Translations under genes and position numbers: made by a program | Shown: in pieces, positions 24,805-36,956 of the stretch | Layout: the number at the start of each line of letters is the position of its first letter | How positions within the stretch are numbered: the first letter of the stretch is position 1 | Assembly (NCBI GenBank): GCA_029204225.1 | Contig: CM055095.1 | Span: forward strand, 33,393,803 to 33,457,802 | Source of the DNA: Diphasiastrum complanatum | Taxonomy: Eukaryota > Streptophyta > Lycopodiopsida > Lycopodiales > Lycopodiaceae | Length of the DNA: 64,000 nucleotides | Direction: 5' to 3' | Notes under the pieces: model-generated | Databases searched by the model: none | Told to the model about the DNA's origin: nothing | Seen by the model: the letters and a program-made list of their open reading frames with translations, nothing else

Positions 24805-25615
24805 CTAGTCTCCTAATCAAGGACTTGACACAAATGAAGGTTACTTCTATTGATTTGATTGAAGGTCTACCTTATCCCACTTCTTAGGGACCTGAAAAGA
24901 TCAGTAATAGAATTCCTATAAAGATCTAAGAATGATCTCTAACAAAATCAAATCATAGAATACTAGAAACAATGCACTTGCTTGATTGAAGTAGACAATA
25001 CTAGTAGAATTGCCCCTCTTTCTATAAAGAACATTAAAGCTTCCAAATGATCTGATCAAGAGTGAATTTCAGCAACCTAATATACTTCCAAAATCACTTG
25101 TAAAAGATGTAAATGGAACTTAATGAGGATGCAACACAATCTACTATCCAATCACAAGCAAAAAATGATCAAAATTGATGAAAAATTGATCTAATTTGGT
25201 GCATAAGTCAAGAAATGGTTGGACTGAACCTAAATCACTTTAGGAGGTGTCTACTACACCTTAGAACAGCCTTGGAGAGTCCCCAAAACTCTGATCTTCC
25301 CTCTCCTTGAATGCTAGAAAGCCTCCTCTATGAAATCACCTCCAAAACTCGCTTAGAAATCAATGCTTGGAGCAAGCAAAACTTGCTATCTTGGTAATGT
25401 GAATTGAATTCAACTTTGCCTCTGGTTTTAGACACCTAAACACCTGCAAATGAAGTCACACAACACCAATCTCCAATGTATTTGACTCACTTTGAGTTCT
25501 AGAATCAATACTAGATGCTAAGATCCAATCTACACAAGATTTAGATCAAAAATTGTGATCAAATTGAATGAAAACCAAGGATTTAGCTCATTTCAGCCTT
25601 TAGGCTCTGATACCA
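24805..25615 (-). mobile_element. Copia F untranslated leader and primer site
   Basis: Leader between the gag ATG and the LTR. The complement at 25603-25615 is TGGTATCAGAGCC, the initiator-Met tRNA primer site. No other gene is seen. Confidence 0.8.
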
Positions 25616-26297
25616 TGTAAAAATTACAGCAAATAAGGATCCTAAAACACTTGAAATGATGAGGGAAACAATAGATTATGATTTCATAAGATTAGCACAA
25701 GTTGAACCATCAAAATCCATCAAAAATCTATGCTTGAACCTCACTAAATGGCCCAAATCCTTGAAGAAGGCTTCACACATGTGAAAGTACGGCCTCCCAC
25801 AGTCTGAGTACTGTACACCAGACCTACATTCAATCCTATAATCATTAGTAATCACAAGTACTCAAACAATTATGAACATAGAGAGCAATTGCACCATTAT
25901 GAGAGAAAAAACATGAAATTGCTTGATTGATTTTGGTGAGATATCATCACCTATATATACATGATCCATCACGATTTTGGGAAGGTATGAGTAGCCCTAA
26001 ACCTATCCCTAATGCTAATTTTGGTGGATCTTTCATCCCTACCAAGTTAGGGTTGGAATCTTGGAGATCCCTCAACAATGCAAAAATTACCAAAAATAGC
26101 TCCTATTTTTTCTCCCTTGTATCTAAGCATAATTTGGACTCATTCCAAAGGTTCTAACACTTAGGTCTACTTGAGAACATCCTTATGAATGGAATACTAT
26201 GCTATTTGGCACGTGTGACAAGCCACATCATGACCATCTAACTATTTACAAGTCATATGACCAAAACTAGTCAAGCTAGAATTGTGAATTTTTAACA
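25616..26297 (-). repeat. Copia F 5' LTR
   Basis: 682 bp, plus-strand TGTAAAAATTACAG...GAATTTTTAACA, next to the primer site. A TATA box (minus TATATATAGG) lies near 25950. There is no second copy in the window. Confidence 0.75.
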
Positions 26298-26397
26298 ATA
26301 AAATCTACTTCTACTTTGCTGCAAAATAAACTGAAATCAGATCCTAAGCACTACTATACTTGCATAAATCGACAAAACAAGAACAAGAACTAATCTA

Positions 26398-26753
26398 TGT
26401 GAAGAATTGCCAAAAATTGTCAAATCTAGCTTGATCAAAAACCATGTAGTATAGTGTAAATTTTGTACATAATTGGGTTCCACACATGTATGGCCTAAAT
26501 GCCACATGGCAACCCACTCCTAATGTACGTTAGGTCAAGTCAAAAGATTTGGTCATGTCTATTTGGTGGGTGTCGGCTCGGATTTCAATGTTGATCAAGT
26601 CATTTGATTGTTAATGCTTGTTGTTTGTCAAATTGCCAATCTAGATCAACTTTTTTGTGTCTAGTTTTTTGATAGATTGTTAAGCAAGCATCCAATCACT
26701 CTTGTGGATCTTTTGTAGATCCATTTATGGTCCTAAAGTACAGTAGTTTCACA
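26398..26753 (+). repeat. Copia G 5' LTR
   Basis: 356 bp, TGTGAAGAATTGCC...AGTAGTTTCACA, followed by TGGTATCAGAGCC (26754-26766). Its first ~50 bp recur at 29739 as the stub of the 3' LTR. The start of the LTR resembles that of D, so the families are related. Confidence 0.85.
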
Positions 26754-28129
26754 TGGTATCAGAGCCAAGTACAAGAGCATAAGCCATTGATCTAATGCTA
26801 TATTTGCTGGTTATAGTGAGGTGATCAAGGCTTACAAAGTTTTTATTCCTTCAACAAAAAAAGTGTCCACGTGTGGGCACCTCTGAACCTCATTTAATGC
26901 ATGGTATTCATTTGATCCAAATAAATTCAATTTGTGAGCTTTTGATGTGATTTTTGGTGGAAAGCATAAACTTGTTTTACAGGTCTTGAAAGTATCAAAA
27001 AGTGTGAGGGAGATTTAGTCATGTTATTGTCCAAAAATAGCCAAAATTGGCAAGATTTGATTGTAAGTAAATTTCACATCATCTTATCTTCATTCCAACT
27101 TTGTGAGGGAGTGCTAGAACTGAGATCATAAGTCCATTTGTTGGATTAGAAATCTAATCTGAGTGAAACACTACAAGAGAGAGACCTTAGTGAGTTTCTA
27201 GAGACAATCAAATCCATTTCTTGGCAAGATTTGTTTAAAAGTAGTTTTCACTTCATCTTATCTTCATTCCAGCTTTCTGAGGCAGTGATAGAACTATGAT
27301 TATAAGTCCATTTGTTGGATTAGAAATCAAATTTGAGTGAAACATTGTAAGTGTTAGACCTTTGTGAGTTTCAAGTCAATCAAATCTATTTCTTGTTTGT
27401 AGAAGTCACTAGTAAGATGGGATCTACTGGAGCATACCTTCTAGAAGCTAGTGAGAGATTGAATTCTACAAATTATGCTATTTGGAAGGTTAGGATGGAG
27501 TCGCTCTTGGTGCTCCAAGACCTTTATGAGTTCTTGATTGAAGATGAAGATGAACCTCTAGGTGCACATGAGTTAGCTAGATACAAGAAGAGATCTAGGC
27601 TTGCACTTCATTGTGTGAAGATGAATGTGAGCAATGATTTGTTGAGAGAAATATCAGCATGTACTAGTGCTAAAGAGGCTTGAGAGTCTTTAAAATCAAT
27701 CTATGAATCTAGTAACACTTCGAGGGTTCTCATGCTTAGAAATCAGATTTTGCAAAGCATGAAAAGAAATGAGGAGAGTGCACAGGATTATGTACTCAGA
27801 ATCAAGTCTCTAAATAGGGAGTTGGCTTCCATTGGAGAGAAGATTCATGATGAAGAGCTTGTACAAATTGTTCTTAATGGTCTAGGAGATGACTTTGCAA
27901 ATTTGGTCCAAAATTTTGCCATCCAAGACACTTTGCCAACTATAGAAAAACTTCACAGTGTATTAGTGGCTGAAGAGTGTAGGATGCTCCATGCAAAATC
28001 TAGGATGAGTTCCTTGTCTTTGTAGGATGGTGATGAGAAAGCCAATTTCTCATTCAAGGGCAAAAAGAAGACCAATGAAAGAAGAAGCATCCCAAGGAGG
28101 TCAGATTCCAAGGCATTTTGTGCACTTGA
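26754..28129 (+). pseudogene. Copia G leader and gag
   Basis: The leader runs to the ATG at 27417 (MGSTGAYLLEASERLNS). Gag shows NYAIWKVRMES, LALHCVKMNVSNDLLRE, a TGA at 27681-27683 where relatives have Trp, then LRNQILQSMKRNEES and LVQIVLNGLGDDF. A TAG follows at 28023. The reading ends at a Lys/Arg-rich linker near 28125, where the sequence switches to the opposite strand. Leader 26900-27350 includes a roughly 170-bp imperfect repeat (around 27040-27180 and 27210-27350). Confidence 0.8.
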
Positions 28130-29515
28130 AGATACATCAATAAAACTATTAAGTGCATACATAATGTTGCCATAGACAACTTGCCTTGCTTGATCCATAT
28201 GATTGAGCCTAGATGGCTCCATCTTGATACTCAACGTTTTTCTTGGAGTCCTCGGCTCTTGACTTGACTCCAAAACATCAACGAATTGAATAAGGTGTTG
28301 ATCCAAAAGTGCTTCTTCAAGTTTACAAATCTTTCACTCTTGAAAGATCACATTTTCACCATTGACAAATTCTTTGGTGGAAAACAAGTAGATTCTACAA
28401 TCTCTACTTGAAGAGCAAAACACTGCCATTATTCCTATCATTGAAATAGGATAATCTTTGGTCCTTACATTGGAATGATCATGCACAAAGCATGTGGACA
28501 CAAAGATTTTCAAAGCAAATGATGTTTCATCTTTTATGACTCTATTCAAACTATTATAAAAATAGTTATACAATGAAATTGCTTTATCAACAACAAATGT
28601 AGATTTCAAAGCATCCCATTTCATTGTCTTGTCATACAAAGTAATAAACACCATGAATAATAAAGGTAAGAAACAAGTCACCTCATGTCTACTAATACTT
28701 TCCAAAAAGTATTCAAAGATAATAGATCTCCAATGCTCACCACCCTTACAAGATGCACACTTGAATGGACAATTTGCATGCAATTTGATGACTTGGCCAT
28801 TGTCATTGAAGACTCCCTTGGAACTCTCATGCTTTGAGGGTGATTCTCAAGTTCTTCCTCCTTTTGATGCTCCTCCTCAATGCAAGCAAGGTCACACTTT
28901 GCCAAGATCTCCTCTTGAGTGATCTCCTCCTTTGCCAAGCTCACCCTCTCAAAAGCAACATAGCTTCCAGCTTAAACAATCTTCAATGCTTAAATCTCTT
29001 TGCAATGCAAACATCATTCTTCAAGATGAAACAAACACCATGCTTAAAGTGGACATCCAAACCACTTTCTAAGAGTAGACCAACACTAAGCATATTCTTG
29101 GTGATTGATGGTACATAAAGGACATTTTCTAGATCCATGCATTTTGATGATTCTAGACACAAAGAGATGGTGCCAACACCATCTATCCTACACTCTTCAT
29201 CATTTGCAGTAAAGACAAACTTTTTAGCAGCATTGAAAGAGTGTAAGATTGAGAAAAAGTCCTTTTCACAAGACATGTGGGAGCTAGTCCCACTGTCGAT
29301 CCACCAATTGTCTCTTGAATTGCTATTGCTTATTGGTGAGGATGTAGATGCCATCAAAAATACATCTACTTCATCCTCCTCCTCCTCCTCTTTTGCAAGG
29401 TTTCCTTGTTTGTCCTCCTCCACTTGTGCTCTTAGCCTCTTGTAGCATTCAGATGCCCGTTCTTTCCACAAAAGAAGCATTTTTGCTTTGACTTGTCTTT
29501 TGAGATTGATGTGCT
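28130..29515 (-). pseudogene. Copia zinc knuckle-protease-integrase block, inverted inside G
   Basis: The minus strand gives the knuckle start KCFFCGK near 29460-29490, ASECYKRLR, protease WWIDSGTSSH, EVCRIDG-type motifs, NVLYVPSITKNMLSVG, then a broken integrase (IVHSSVHL, first Asp replaced by Ser at 28759-28761) and a linker QEPRTPRKT near 28240. The order fits the part of G missing downstream of its gag, so it may be G's own middle turned round. RT is absent. Confidence 0.7.
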
Positions 29516-29790
29516 TGGCATGATGTATACTTTTTGAAGTGTGCTACATGTATATAGACATATTTGTGGAACATCTTGTAAGGGATCCTTTAAGAGGTGG
29601 TGAAAGATCCTTCATGGACATCATTCTCTATTGGAGTCTCAAAAGTTCCTTGTTTGTAGCTGGATTTTTTAGACACTTCTAAAAGCATTCATTCATCTAG
29701 AAAGAGAGTTGTAAATAGATCAAGATAAATTTGAGGAGTGTGAAGAATTGCCAAAAATTGGCAAATCTAGCTTGATCAAAAACCTCATGG
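29516..29790 (+). mobile_element. Copia G 3' end with truncated 3' LTR
   Basis: AT-rich tail ending in the polypurine tract aaatttgaggag, then TGTGAAGAATTGCC at 29739. It matches the 26398 LTR for about 50 bp and diverges after caaaaacc. Confidence 0.7.
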
Positions 29791-30195
29791 AAGATCTTCT
29801 CATTTCAGCATGGAGTTGATGCAATACACAAAAAGATTCTCTTCACAAAGAGGGAGTCTCTTAAATAAGCAAGAGAGCTCCTTAGGTGGCATCCTAGTGG
29901 AATTTCCACATTTCACAAATTACAAGTGGCATAATGCGCTCCACTAGAGGTCACCATCGAAGTCTACTTGCATTTATTACATTTGCCTAGAAATACTAGT
30001 TCCTACATGGTCATTCCATCTTCCGTGATTCACCATGAGGCTTACGCAGTTCTTGCTTGTCATTCCTAACTAGCATTTCTCGACTCTCATACTCGGCTCT
30101 CGGTCTTCGTTAGTCTCGACTTCTCAAAAACCTCCTCGGTCTAAGGTGAGAGGTGCTCTTGAGTTGCTCTGTCTGAGTATCTTGGGGATTCGTCA
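29791..30195. other. Unassigned stretch
   Basis: No gene, LTR end or repeat recognised. The region just before the copia B integrase scrap is somewhat richer in G+C. Confidence 0.4.
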
Positions 30196-30520
30196 GAATC
30201 AGCCAACATGTATGCTTGCTAATGATCATGTTTGTGAGTCTTATGCTTTGTCAAAGTCACATAGACTAGTTTATACTAGATCTACATCTAGATCTACAAA
30301 GCCTTTTCAAATTGTACATTCGGATATTCATGGAACTACTACAATTAGCAGTAGTGGAGCTAAGATGTATGTAACTTTAATTGATGATTTTAGTAGATTT
30401 TGTTTGATATATCTACTAAAGAGCAAAGATGAAGTGTATGATGTCTTTGTTAAGTTCAAGAATGCAAGAGAGAACCAATTTTTCACAAGGATCAAGTGCT
30501 TAAGGGTTTGATCAGATAGA
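30196..30520 (+). pseudogene. Copia B integrase scrap
   Basis: Reads CESYALSKSHRLVYTRSTSR, HSDIHGTTT (first Asp intact), LIDDFSRF and LKSKDEVYDVFVKFKNAREN. This corresponds to 50290-50560 of the antisense B element. It ends after IKCLR, short of the second Asp. It forms the flank into which D inserted. Confidence 0.85.
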
Positions 30521-30641
30521 TGATGGGTAGATGTATCTTAAAGTGTCATGACTCATTAAATCAATTTTGTAAAGAGACAATTGTAACATTAAACATATCA
30601 TTCCCTCTAAGGAAGAATTAAGTTTTTAGTGTTATGTTATT

Positions 30642-31376
30642 TGTGAAGAATTGAAAAAGATTATCTATGTTAGATATAGGGGTCTTATGTCTTTTACATC
30701 AAGCATCTAGGTGTAGGATGTTGATAGGAATAAATTTGGCATAGATGGCAAATTATGCATTTCCACTTGTAATGCCACTATTGAGCCAAAATAGAGTAAG
30801 AGGCTAAACACTTGCTAATTAGAGCGTAGACAAGTGTAAAGTTTTTGTTTGATGAATTCCAAGAGGTCCAATAGGATATAGAGGTGGAACCTTGTGAGGT
30901 CCAATAGGAAATTGAGGTGTGCTTGAATATAGTCCAATAGAATTAAGAGGTGCATAGATCAATGATCCAATAGGATCAAGAGGTGACAAAATGTGGTCCA
31001 ATCATAGTTAAGCATAGTGGTAGCTCGTGGACCTACTAGTATCATTGTATACCTCATTTTGAAGTCAATTGATTTGGTGATTTCATGGATTTTGTGAGTT
31101 ATTGGATTTTTAGCTTTCTCTCTCTACCCGAGAGCTCTTGATGCATTTTCTCTCTCTACCCGAGGAGAGCAGCTTGTTTTTACTTAGATTATTTTTTGAA
31201 TACTTCCCACATGTGTGAGTGAGAGTTGGAAGTGATTGAATGCATGTAGTAGTGTGTTTTTGCCATAGGATTCAAGATTGATCTTGAATCTCAATCTAGT
31301 CTTGATCTTGGTGCATCTACACACCTTAGGAGATCACAAGTACATGTAGTGGATAGTCCACGTGTGAAATTTAACA
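30642..31376 (+). repeat. Copia D 5' LTR
   Basis: 735 bp, TGTGAAGAATTG...GAAATTTAACA. It is preceded by TTATT (30637-30641) and followed by the primer site TGGTATCAGAGCC (31377-31389). It is nearly identical to the inverted LTR at 20497-21233. Confidence 0.92.
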
Positions 31377-32133
31377 TGGTATCAGAGCCTACCTAAGGTT
31401 ACCATGCATTTTGATCCGTCTAAGTGAAATTTTTTTCATCAATCTTGAGCTAGAAGTTGTCAAGGCCCATTTTCCTAGCTATCTTGTTCAATCTTGGATC
31501 AAAAGAGATCAAAAGGACATTGATTGGGTCTGACCTAGTACTGTACGGAATCAGGTGCTCAGACACGTGTGAGGAACATCCAATTTCAGTTTGGAAGTTC
31601 TCTCTCATGTTTGATCCATTTGTCTTGTTTGATAGCTTGTTTTGAAGCTATGTTTGTCTAGTTTTTGTTGCAATCAGTTTCATTCCATTTGGTTAAGCCA
31701 ATCAAAAGTTATAAGCTTTTGAAGAGGGTTAGGTAGGGCACCTAGACCTGGGTGGACACATTTGGTTTGGTCAATAGGTTGCTTGGTTTATCCAAAATCA
31801 CAGTTGTATGCTTGCCAATCTCATCTATATGTGATCTAGGCACTGTTTTGAGATCTTAGCCATTTTGTTTCATGCAATATCATTGTATTTGAGTCAAATT
31901 TGGTTTCTTAGTGTATTTCACACGTGCTAAGAGTGTTAGATCCTAACTTTGCCTATACTCCATCATTTGATGTGAAATAGATCTTGTTTTAGAGAGATTT
32001 GAGTAGCTAGTGAGAATCAATTCACAAATTGTTGTAAGATCTTTCATAGGAGGAGATAGTACTCAATTATTGGATCCTATTGAAAGTGTGTAACAACATT
32101 TATTGTTCATCATTTGAGTTTTCTTCACTTCAA
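31377..32133 (+). mobile_element. Copia D leader
   Basis: Primer site followed by about 745 bp of untranslated leader up to the gag ATG at 32134. The small frame at 31457 has no recognisable domain. Confidence 0.8.
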
Positions 32134-33965
32134 ATGTCTTCAATGGGTTCATCCTTGTTGGAACCAAGTGAAAGATTGACCACTTCAAATTATTCAATTT
32201 GGAAAATGAGGATGGAGTCCATCTTGGTCCTTCAAGACGTGATGGACATAGTTCTTGGCCTTGAAGAAGAACCACAAGTTCTTCAAGATGTTCAAAAATA
32301 CAAAAAGAGAGCTAGGATGGCTCTCCACTACATTAAGATGAATGTCTCTAATGAGATATTGAGAGAGATAGGTACTTGTACAACAGCCAAAGAAGCTTGG
32401 GATTGTCTCAAGACTATCTATGAGGCTAAGAATACCTCTAGGCTTCTCACTCTTAGAAATCAAATCTTTCAAAGTAGCCAAAAGAGTGATGAGAGTGCAT
32501 CTAGTTATGTTTTGAGAGTAAAAGATATTCAAAGAGAGCTTGCTTGCATTGGTGATTCCATCAATCAAAATGAGCTAGTTCAAGTCATTCTCAATGGCTT
32601 GAGAAGTGAATTTGATAACCTTGTCCAATCCTATGCCATTAAGGAGGAGCTACCAAGTTTGGAGGCTCTCCAAAGTGTGCTAATTTTAGAAGAATCAAGA
32701 CAAGAGTACAAGCTCTTGAGGATGGACAAGCTTTCTCTCACTCATAATGATGGCAAAGCTCTCTTTGCCAAGGATAAGCACAAAGAGAGGAGCAAGAACC
32801 AACATCAACAATCCTCAAGCAAGGAAAAAGTCAAATCCAAAGACAAAGATGAGGAGGAAGATGATTCCTCTAATGCTTCATCATCCAAGCTCAAGAAGAA
32901 GAAGAAGATCAAGTGCTTTTATTGTGGCAAGAAAGGTCATTAGGCCACCAATTGCTTCAAAAAGAAGAATCAACTCAAGCAAGCCAATATTACCAATGAG
33001 AAGGAAGACTCTATTGCAAGTGATGGAGAGGGATCTCTTATGGTCTCTAGTTTCTCATCTACTCCTTTCAAGAAGGACGGCCTATGGTATATTGATAGTG
33101 GAGCCTCTTCACATATGTGTAGCTCCAAGGACTCTTTCTCTTCTATTGCACCTTATGATGGAGTGAAGAAATCAATATACACTGCAAATGATTTTGAATG
33201 TCCTATTGAAGGCATAGGGAACATTCCCTTGAAGCTTGCATCCTCTAAAGTTCTTTCTCTCTCTAGAGCTCTTTATGTACCTAAGCTTACCAAGAATCTT
33301 ATTAGTGTTGGCCAATTGCTTGATAATGGCCTTGATGTAAAATTCAATGTTGATACTTGCACTATCAAGAAGAATGATGAGATACTTGCATTAGGATCTA
33401 GATTTGGTGGCATCTATAAACTAGATCCAAATGAGTATGTGAATGCTTGTAATGTTGCTCTTGTGAACAAGCTCTCTATGGAGGAATTATGGCATAGGAG
33501 GTTGGGACATCCCAACTACAAATCCATGCTCTCTATGATCAAAGAATCCAAAGCTATTGGCTTGCCAAAGTCATTCTCCAAGAAGATCAAGCCTTGTGAG
33601 GCTTGTGCTATTGCTAAATCTCACAAAAAGCCATTTACAAGATCTTCTATCAAAAGCAAGCATCCTATGGAGTTAATCCACTCATATGTGCATTTCTCAT
33701 CAACTACAAGCAAGGGAGGAGCCACTTGTTTTGTTACTTTCATTGATGATTACACAAGATTCACTTGGATATATCTTCTTGCTTCAAAATCTATGGTGTT
33801 TGATCATTTCCTTATTTTCAAAGCTTATGTAGAGAAGCAATTCTCATTCAAGATTAAAGCTCTTAGAAGTGATGGAGGTGGTGAATATATCTCCAATAAA
33901 TTTCAAGATTTTTGTGAGATTGAAGGCATTAAAAGAGAGTTTTCTTGTGCCTACTCTCCATCAAT
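32134..33965 (+). pseudogene. Copia D gag-protease-integrase
   Basis: Starts MSSMGSSLLEPSERLTT. The gag body (WKMRMESILVLQD, MALHYIKMNVSNEILRE, LVQVILNGLRSEFDN) and Lys-rich linker lead to the knuckle CFYCGKKGH, where a TAG at 32941-32943 interrupts it before ATNC. The same frame continues with protease WYIDSGASSHM, pre-integrase LWHRRLGHPN and CEACAIAK, and the integrase core. The first catalytic Asp is replaced by Tyr (HSYVHF, codon 33685-33687). The second, LRSDGGGEY, is intact. A 1-base slip at about 33962 shifts the frame at the Glu block (YSPS...). Otherwise well preserved. Confidence 0.9.
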
Positions 33966-35324
33966 GGAGTGGCCGAGAGAAAGAATAGATCTCTATGTGA
34001 ATGTGCAAAATCTATGAGAACTGAGGCATCTTTGCCCAAAGATTTTTGGGGAGAAGCCATTAATTGTGCAAATTATCTTTGCAATAGGCTCCCACATATA
34101 GCTCTTGGAGGAAAGTCACCATATGAAATCTTATTTTTGAAGAAGCCTAAGGTTGATCACCTTAGAGTTTTTGGATGCTTATGCTTTGTCCATATTCCCT
34201 TGGAAACAAGGAAGAAGGAAGATCCTAGTGCATGCAAAGGGATCATGGTTGGATACTCATCCACCAAGAAGGCCTATAGAGTCTTTATACTCTCTACTTC
34301 TCAAGTTATTGAAAGTAGAGATGTTGTCTTTCATGAAGATCAACACTCATCATTTGAAGAGGCCGAGATCAAGAAATCTATGGATGCATCATCAATTATT
34401 GATTTTGAAGACAATCATGATGTAATGGGGTCGAGATTTGAAGAAGACTCTCCTCGGATTTTTTCACCAAGAAGATCCATGAGAGATAGATCCGAGTCTA
34501 AGAGGCTCTCATATGTTGACAAAGGCAAACAAGTGGATCTTGATTCCACTAATTATGTTTTTTATGTCTCTCATGAAGAGCCAAAGAATGTACAAGAGGC
34601 ACTCAATACCAAGGAGTGGTATGATGCCATGAAGCAAGAGTATGATGCATTGATCACCAACAATACTTGGGAGCTTGTGGATCCTCCTTCCAACAAGCAT
34701 GTGATTGGTTGCAAGTGGGTATTTCGGATCAAGTTCAATCATGATGGCACCATCAACAAGCATAAAGCAAGATTATGTGCCAAAGGATTTGCTCAAATCC
34801 ATGGTCTTGATTATGAGGAGACCTTTGCACCCATTGCAAAGATGGTGACAATAAGAATTCTTATTTCTCTTGCTTGTTTTTTCAAGTGGAAGGTGTTCCA
34901 ATTAGATGTATCCAATGCTTTTCTAAATGGTTATCTTGAGGAGGAGATCTATATGGAACAACCTCAAGGATTCATCAAGGATGAGTCCAAAGTGTGCTTG
35001 CTCTTCAAAAGTTTTTATGGACTCAAGCAAGCACCAAGATCATGGTATTCAAGACTTAACTCTTTTCTTATCTCACTAGGATTTACTCTTAGTGACTATG
35101 ATCCTTCCATGTATCTAAAGTTTGTTGATAGCAATATTGTCATTCTTCTAATTTATGTTGATGACATTATTCTTTGTGGAAGTTGTATCAAGCTAGTTGA
35201 TGAAACCAAGCTAGCACTTGGATGTGAGTTTAAAATGCAAGATCTAGGAGAGATACATTACATCCTAGGCCTAGAAATTGATTTTTATGAAAATCATGTC
35301 TTTATAAAGCAAAATACTAGAGCT
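33945..35324 (+). CDS. Copia D integrase end and reverse transcriptase, cut off at an inversion junction
   Basis: The frame resumes with NGVAERKNRSLCE and continues through DFWGEAINCANYLCNRL and GCLCFVHIPLETRKK. The RT has WYDAMKQEYDAL, WVFRIKFNHDGTINK, ETFAPIAKM, QLDVSNAFLNGYLEEEIY, YGLKQAPRSWY and an intact YVDD (LLIYVDDIILCG). The last D codons read KQNTRA at about 35309-35324. From there the sequence is an E-family LTR. RNase H is found only in the inverted block at 21245-22046. Confidence 0.9.
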
Positions 35325-35721
35325 GTGCTTGAAAGTCTGCCAATGAGCAAAACACAACGAAAGAGTAGAGTGTCATTCTGCCAATGAGCGAGACACTGAT
35401 GATCTCGCTCTAAAACTAAACTGATAAAACAGTTGCTCTATTTTTGTGCATCTCCTTGTCTTGTGCTGTCAGTGTCTTGATTGCTAGAATAGAATGTGTT
35501 CTGTGATGTGTAGTCGCATGTCTAGGATCCTGTAAAAGCTTCTGCGCAAAAAGAATTCAAAGACACAAAATAGTTTGTGAATACAAAGACGAAAACGAAA
35601 AAGAAACAGTTTCGCCTTCACGACACTGAACAGTTACGTCTTTCGCTTCCGCGACATGGTATCAGAGCCCACAAGTTATCACTATTGATCTCCCAGCAGT
35701 GATTCTTCCAGACAACACAAT
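35325..35721 (+). repeat. Copia E 5' LTR (inner part), primer site and short leader
   Basis: The LTR runs to GCGACA at 35656, then TGGTATCAGAGCC (35657-35669). It shares ccaatgagcgagacact with the antisense copy near 37190-37210. The first part of the LTR is missing here and matches the complement of 22047-22440. Confidence 0.8.
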
Positions 35722-36245
35722 ATGGCTACAACAATCTAGACAAGAGTAGCAATCAGTCTTGATGGCGCAAATTACAGAATCTGGAAATTTAAAATCAAAA
35801 CACTTTTGAAGGGCGAAGGCATCTGGTCGATGACCGAACTCTTAGAGGTGCAACCTCCAGAGGGAGACCTGAGGAGAGCTGAATGGATCAAAAAAGATGA
35901 GCGCGCAATGGCAATCATTGTTTCGTCCATACATGAAGATCTACTCATGCAGATTGAAGACTGTGAAAGTAGCCATGCAGCGTGGGAAAGATTAAAACAG
36001 AAGTATGAAGTGAGGACTGCAGCTTCAGTCATGCACCTTCACAATCAGCTGCAATCCATACGATGGGATGACAACCAGTTGCATCAGCATGTTGAAAAGA
36101 TCAGAATGATCTTCGCTCAACTCGCTGCATAGGACATGAGCACCAGGTCCCAGTACCACAGCAATTGATGTACTTCATGAAATCTCTACCGACGTCCTAT
36201 CAGCCGTTGAGAATGCTCATACTGAGTCTACCAGATATGACATTT
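35722..36245 (+). pseudogene. Copia E gag, partial
   Basis: After the ATG at 35722 a TAG follows within five codons. Then comes VAISLDGANYRIWKFKIKTL, LKGEGIWSM, RAEWIKKDERAMAIIVSSI, LMQIEDCESSHAAWERLKQK and LHNQLQSIRWDDNQL. The frame breaks at about 36132 and the homology stops at 36245, where an inverted copy begins. Confidence 0.85.
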
Positions 36246-36956
36246 AGTGATCACAGGTAGAAGTTTCTTTGTTGTAGCTCCCTCTTGTCAAAGACTTTGT
36301 TTGAGTCTTGTCGAACTTGGGCTTGCTTTTGTATTTCTTATTTTCTCTTGTAAAGAGGGCCTTCTCCTAGTCATTGTTTGCTTCTCCTTCATCTCTCATC
36401 AGTCTTTCATCTGCGACAAGACTGATAGCTCGTTCAAATGTCATCTCAGGCAAGCTCAAGATGAGAATTCTCAGAGGCTGATAGAATGTAGGTAGAGATT
36501 TCATGAAGTACATCAACTGTTGCGGTGCTAGGACCTGGTGCTCTTGTCCAGATGCAGAAAGTTGAGCAAAGATCGTTCCAATCTTCTCAACATGCTGATC
36601 CAGCTTGTTGCCATCCCATCGCAAGCTTTGTAGCTGATTGTGTAGGTGCATCACTAATGTTGATGTCCTTACTTTGTACTTCTGCTTTAGTTTTTTTCAC
36701 GCTTTATGGCTGCTCTCGCAATCTTCAATGTGCATGAGGATTTTTTCATTTATGGAAGATACGATGATCACCATTGCTCATTCATCCTTCCTGATCCATT
36801 CTGCTCTCCTTGGGTCTCCGTCTGGAGGCTTTTCTTCTGTGAGATCGGTCACTAGCCATATTCCTTCATGTTTTAAGAGTGTTTTGATCTTGAACTTCCA
36901 TACTCGATAGTTTGCACCATCAAGATTGCAATCCTAGTCTGAATCGTAGTAGCCAT
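36246..36956 (-). pseudogene. Copia E gag, inverted second copy
   Basis: On the minus strand from 36956: VWKFKIKTLLKHEGIW, RAEWIRKDERAMVIIVSSI, ILMHIEDCESSHKAWKKLKQ, QLQSLRWDGNKLDQHVEKI and LPEMTFERAISLVADERLM. It extends 70 codons beyond the sense copy. The two gags face each other tail to tail. Confidence 0.85.

Noticed and set aside
20874-31001. Identical 60-codon frames at 20874-21056 and 30819-31001
   Set aside because: They lie inside the two D LTRs and are identical only because the LTRs are; there is no coding evidence.
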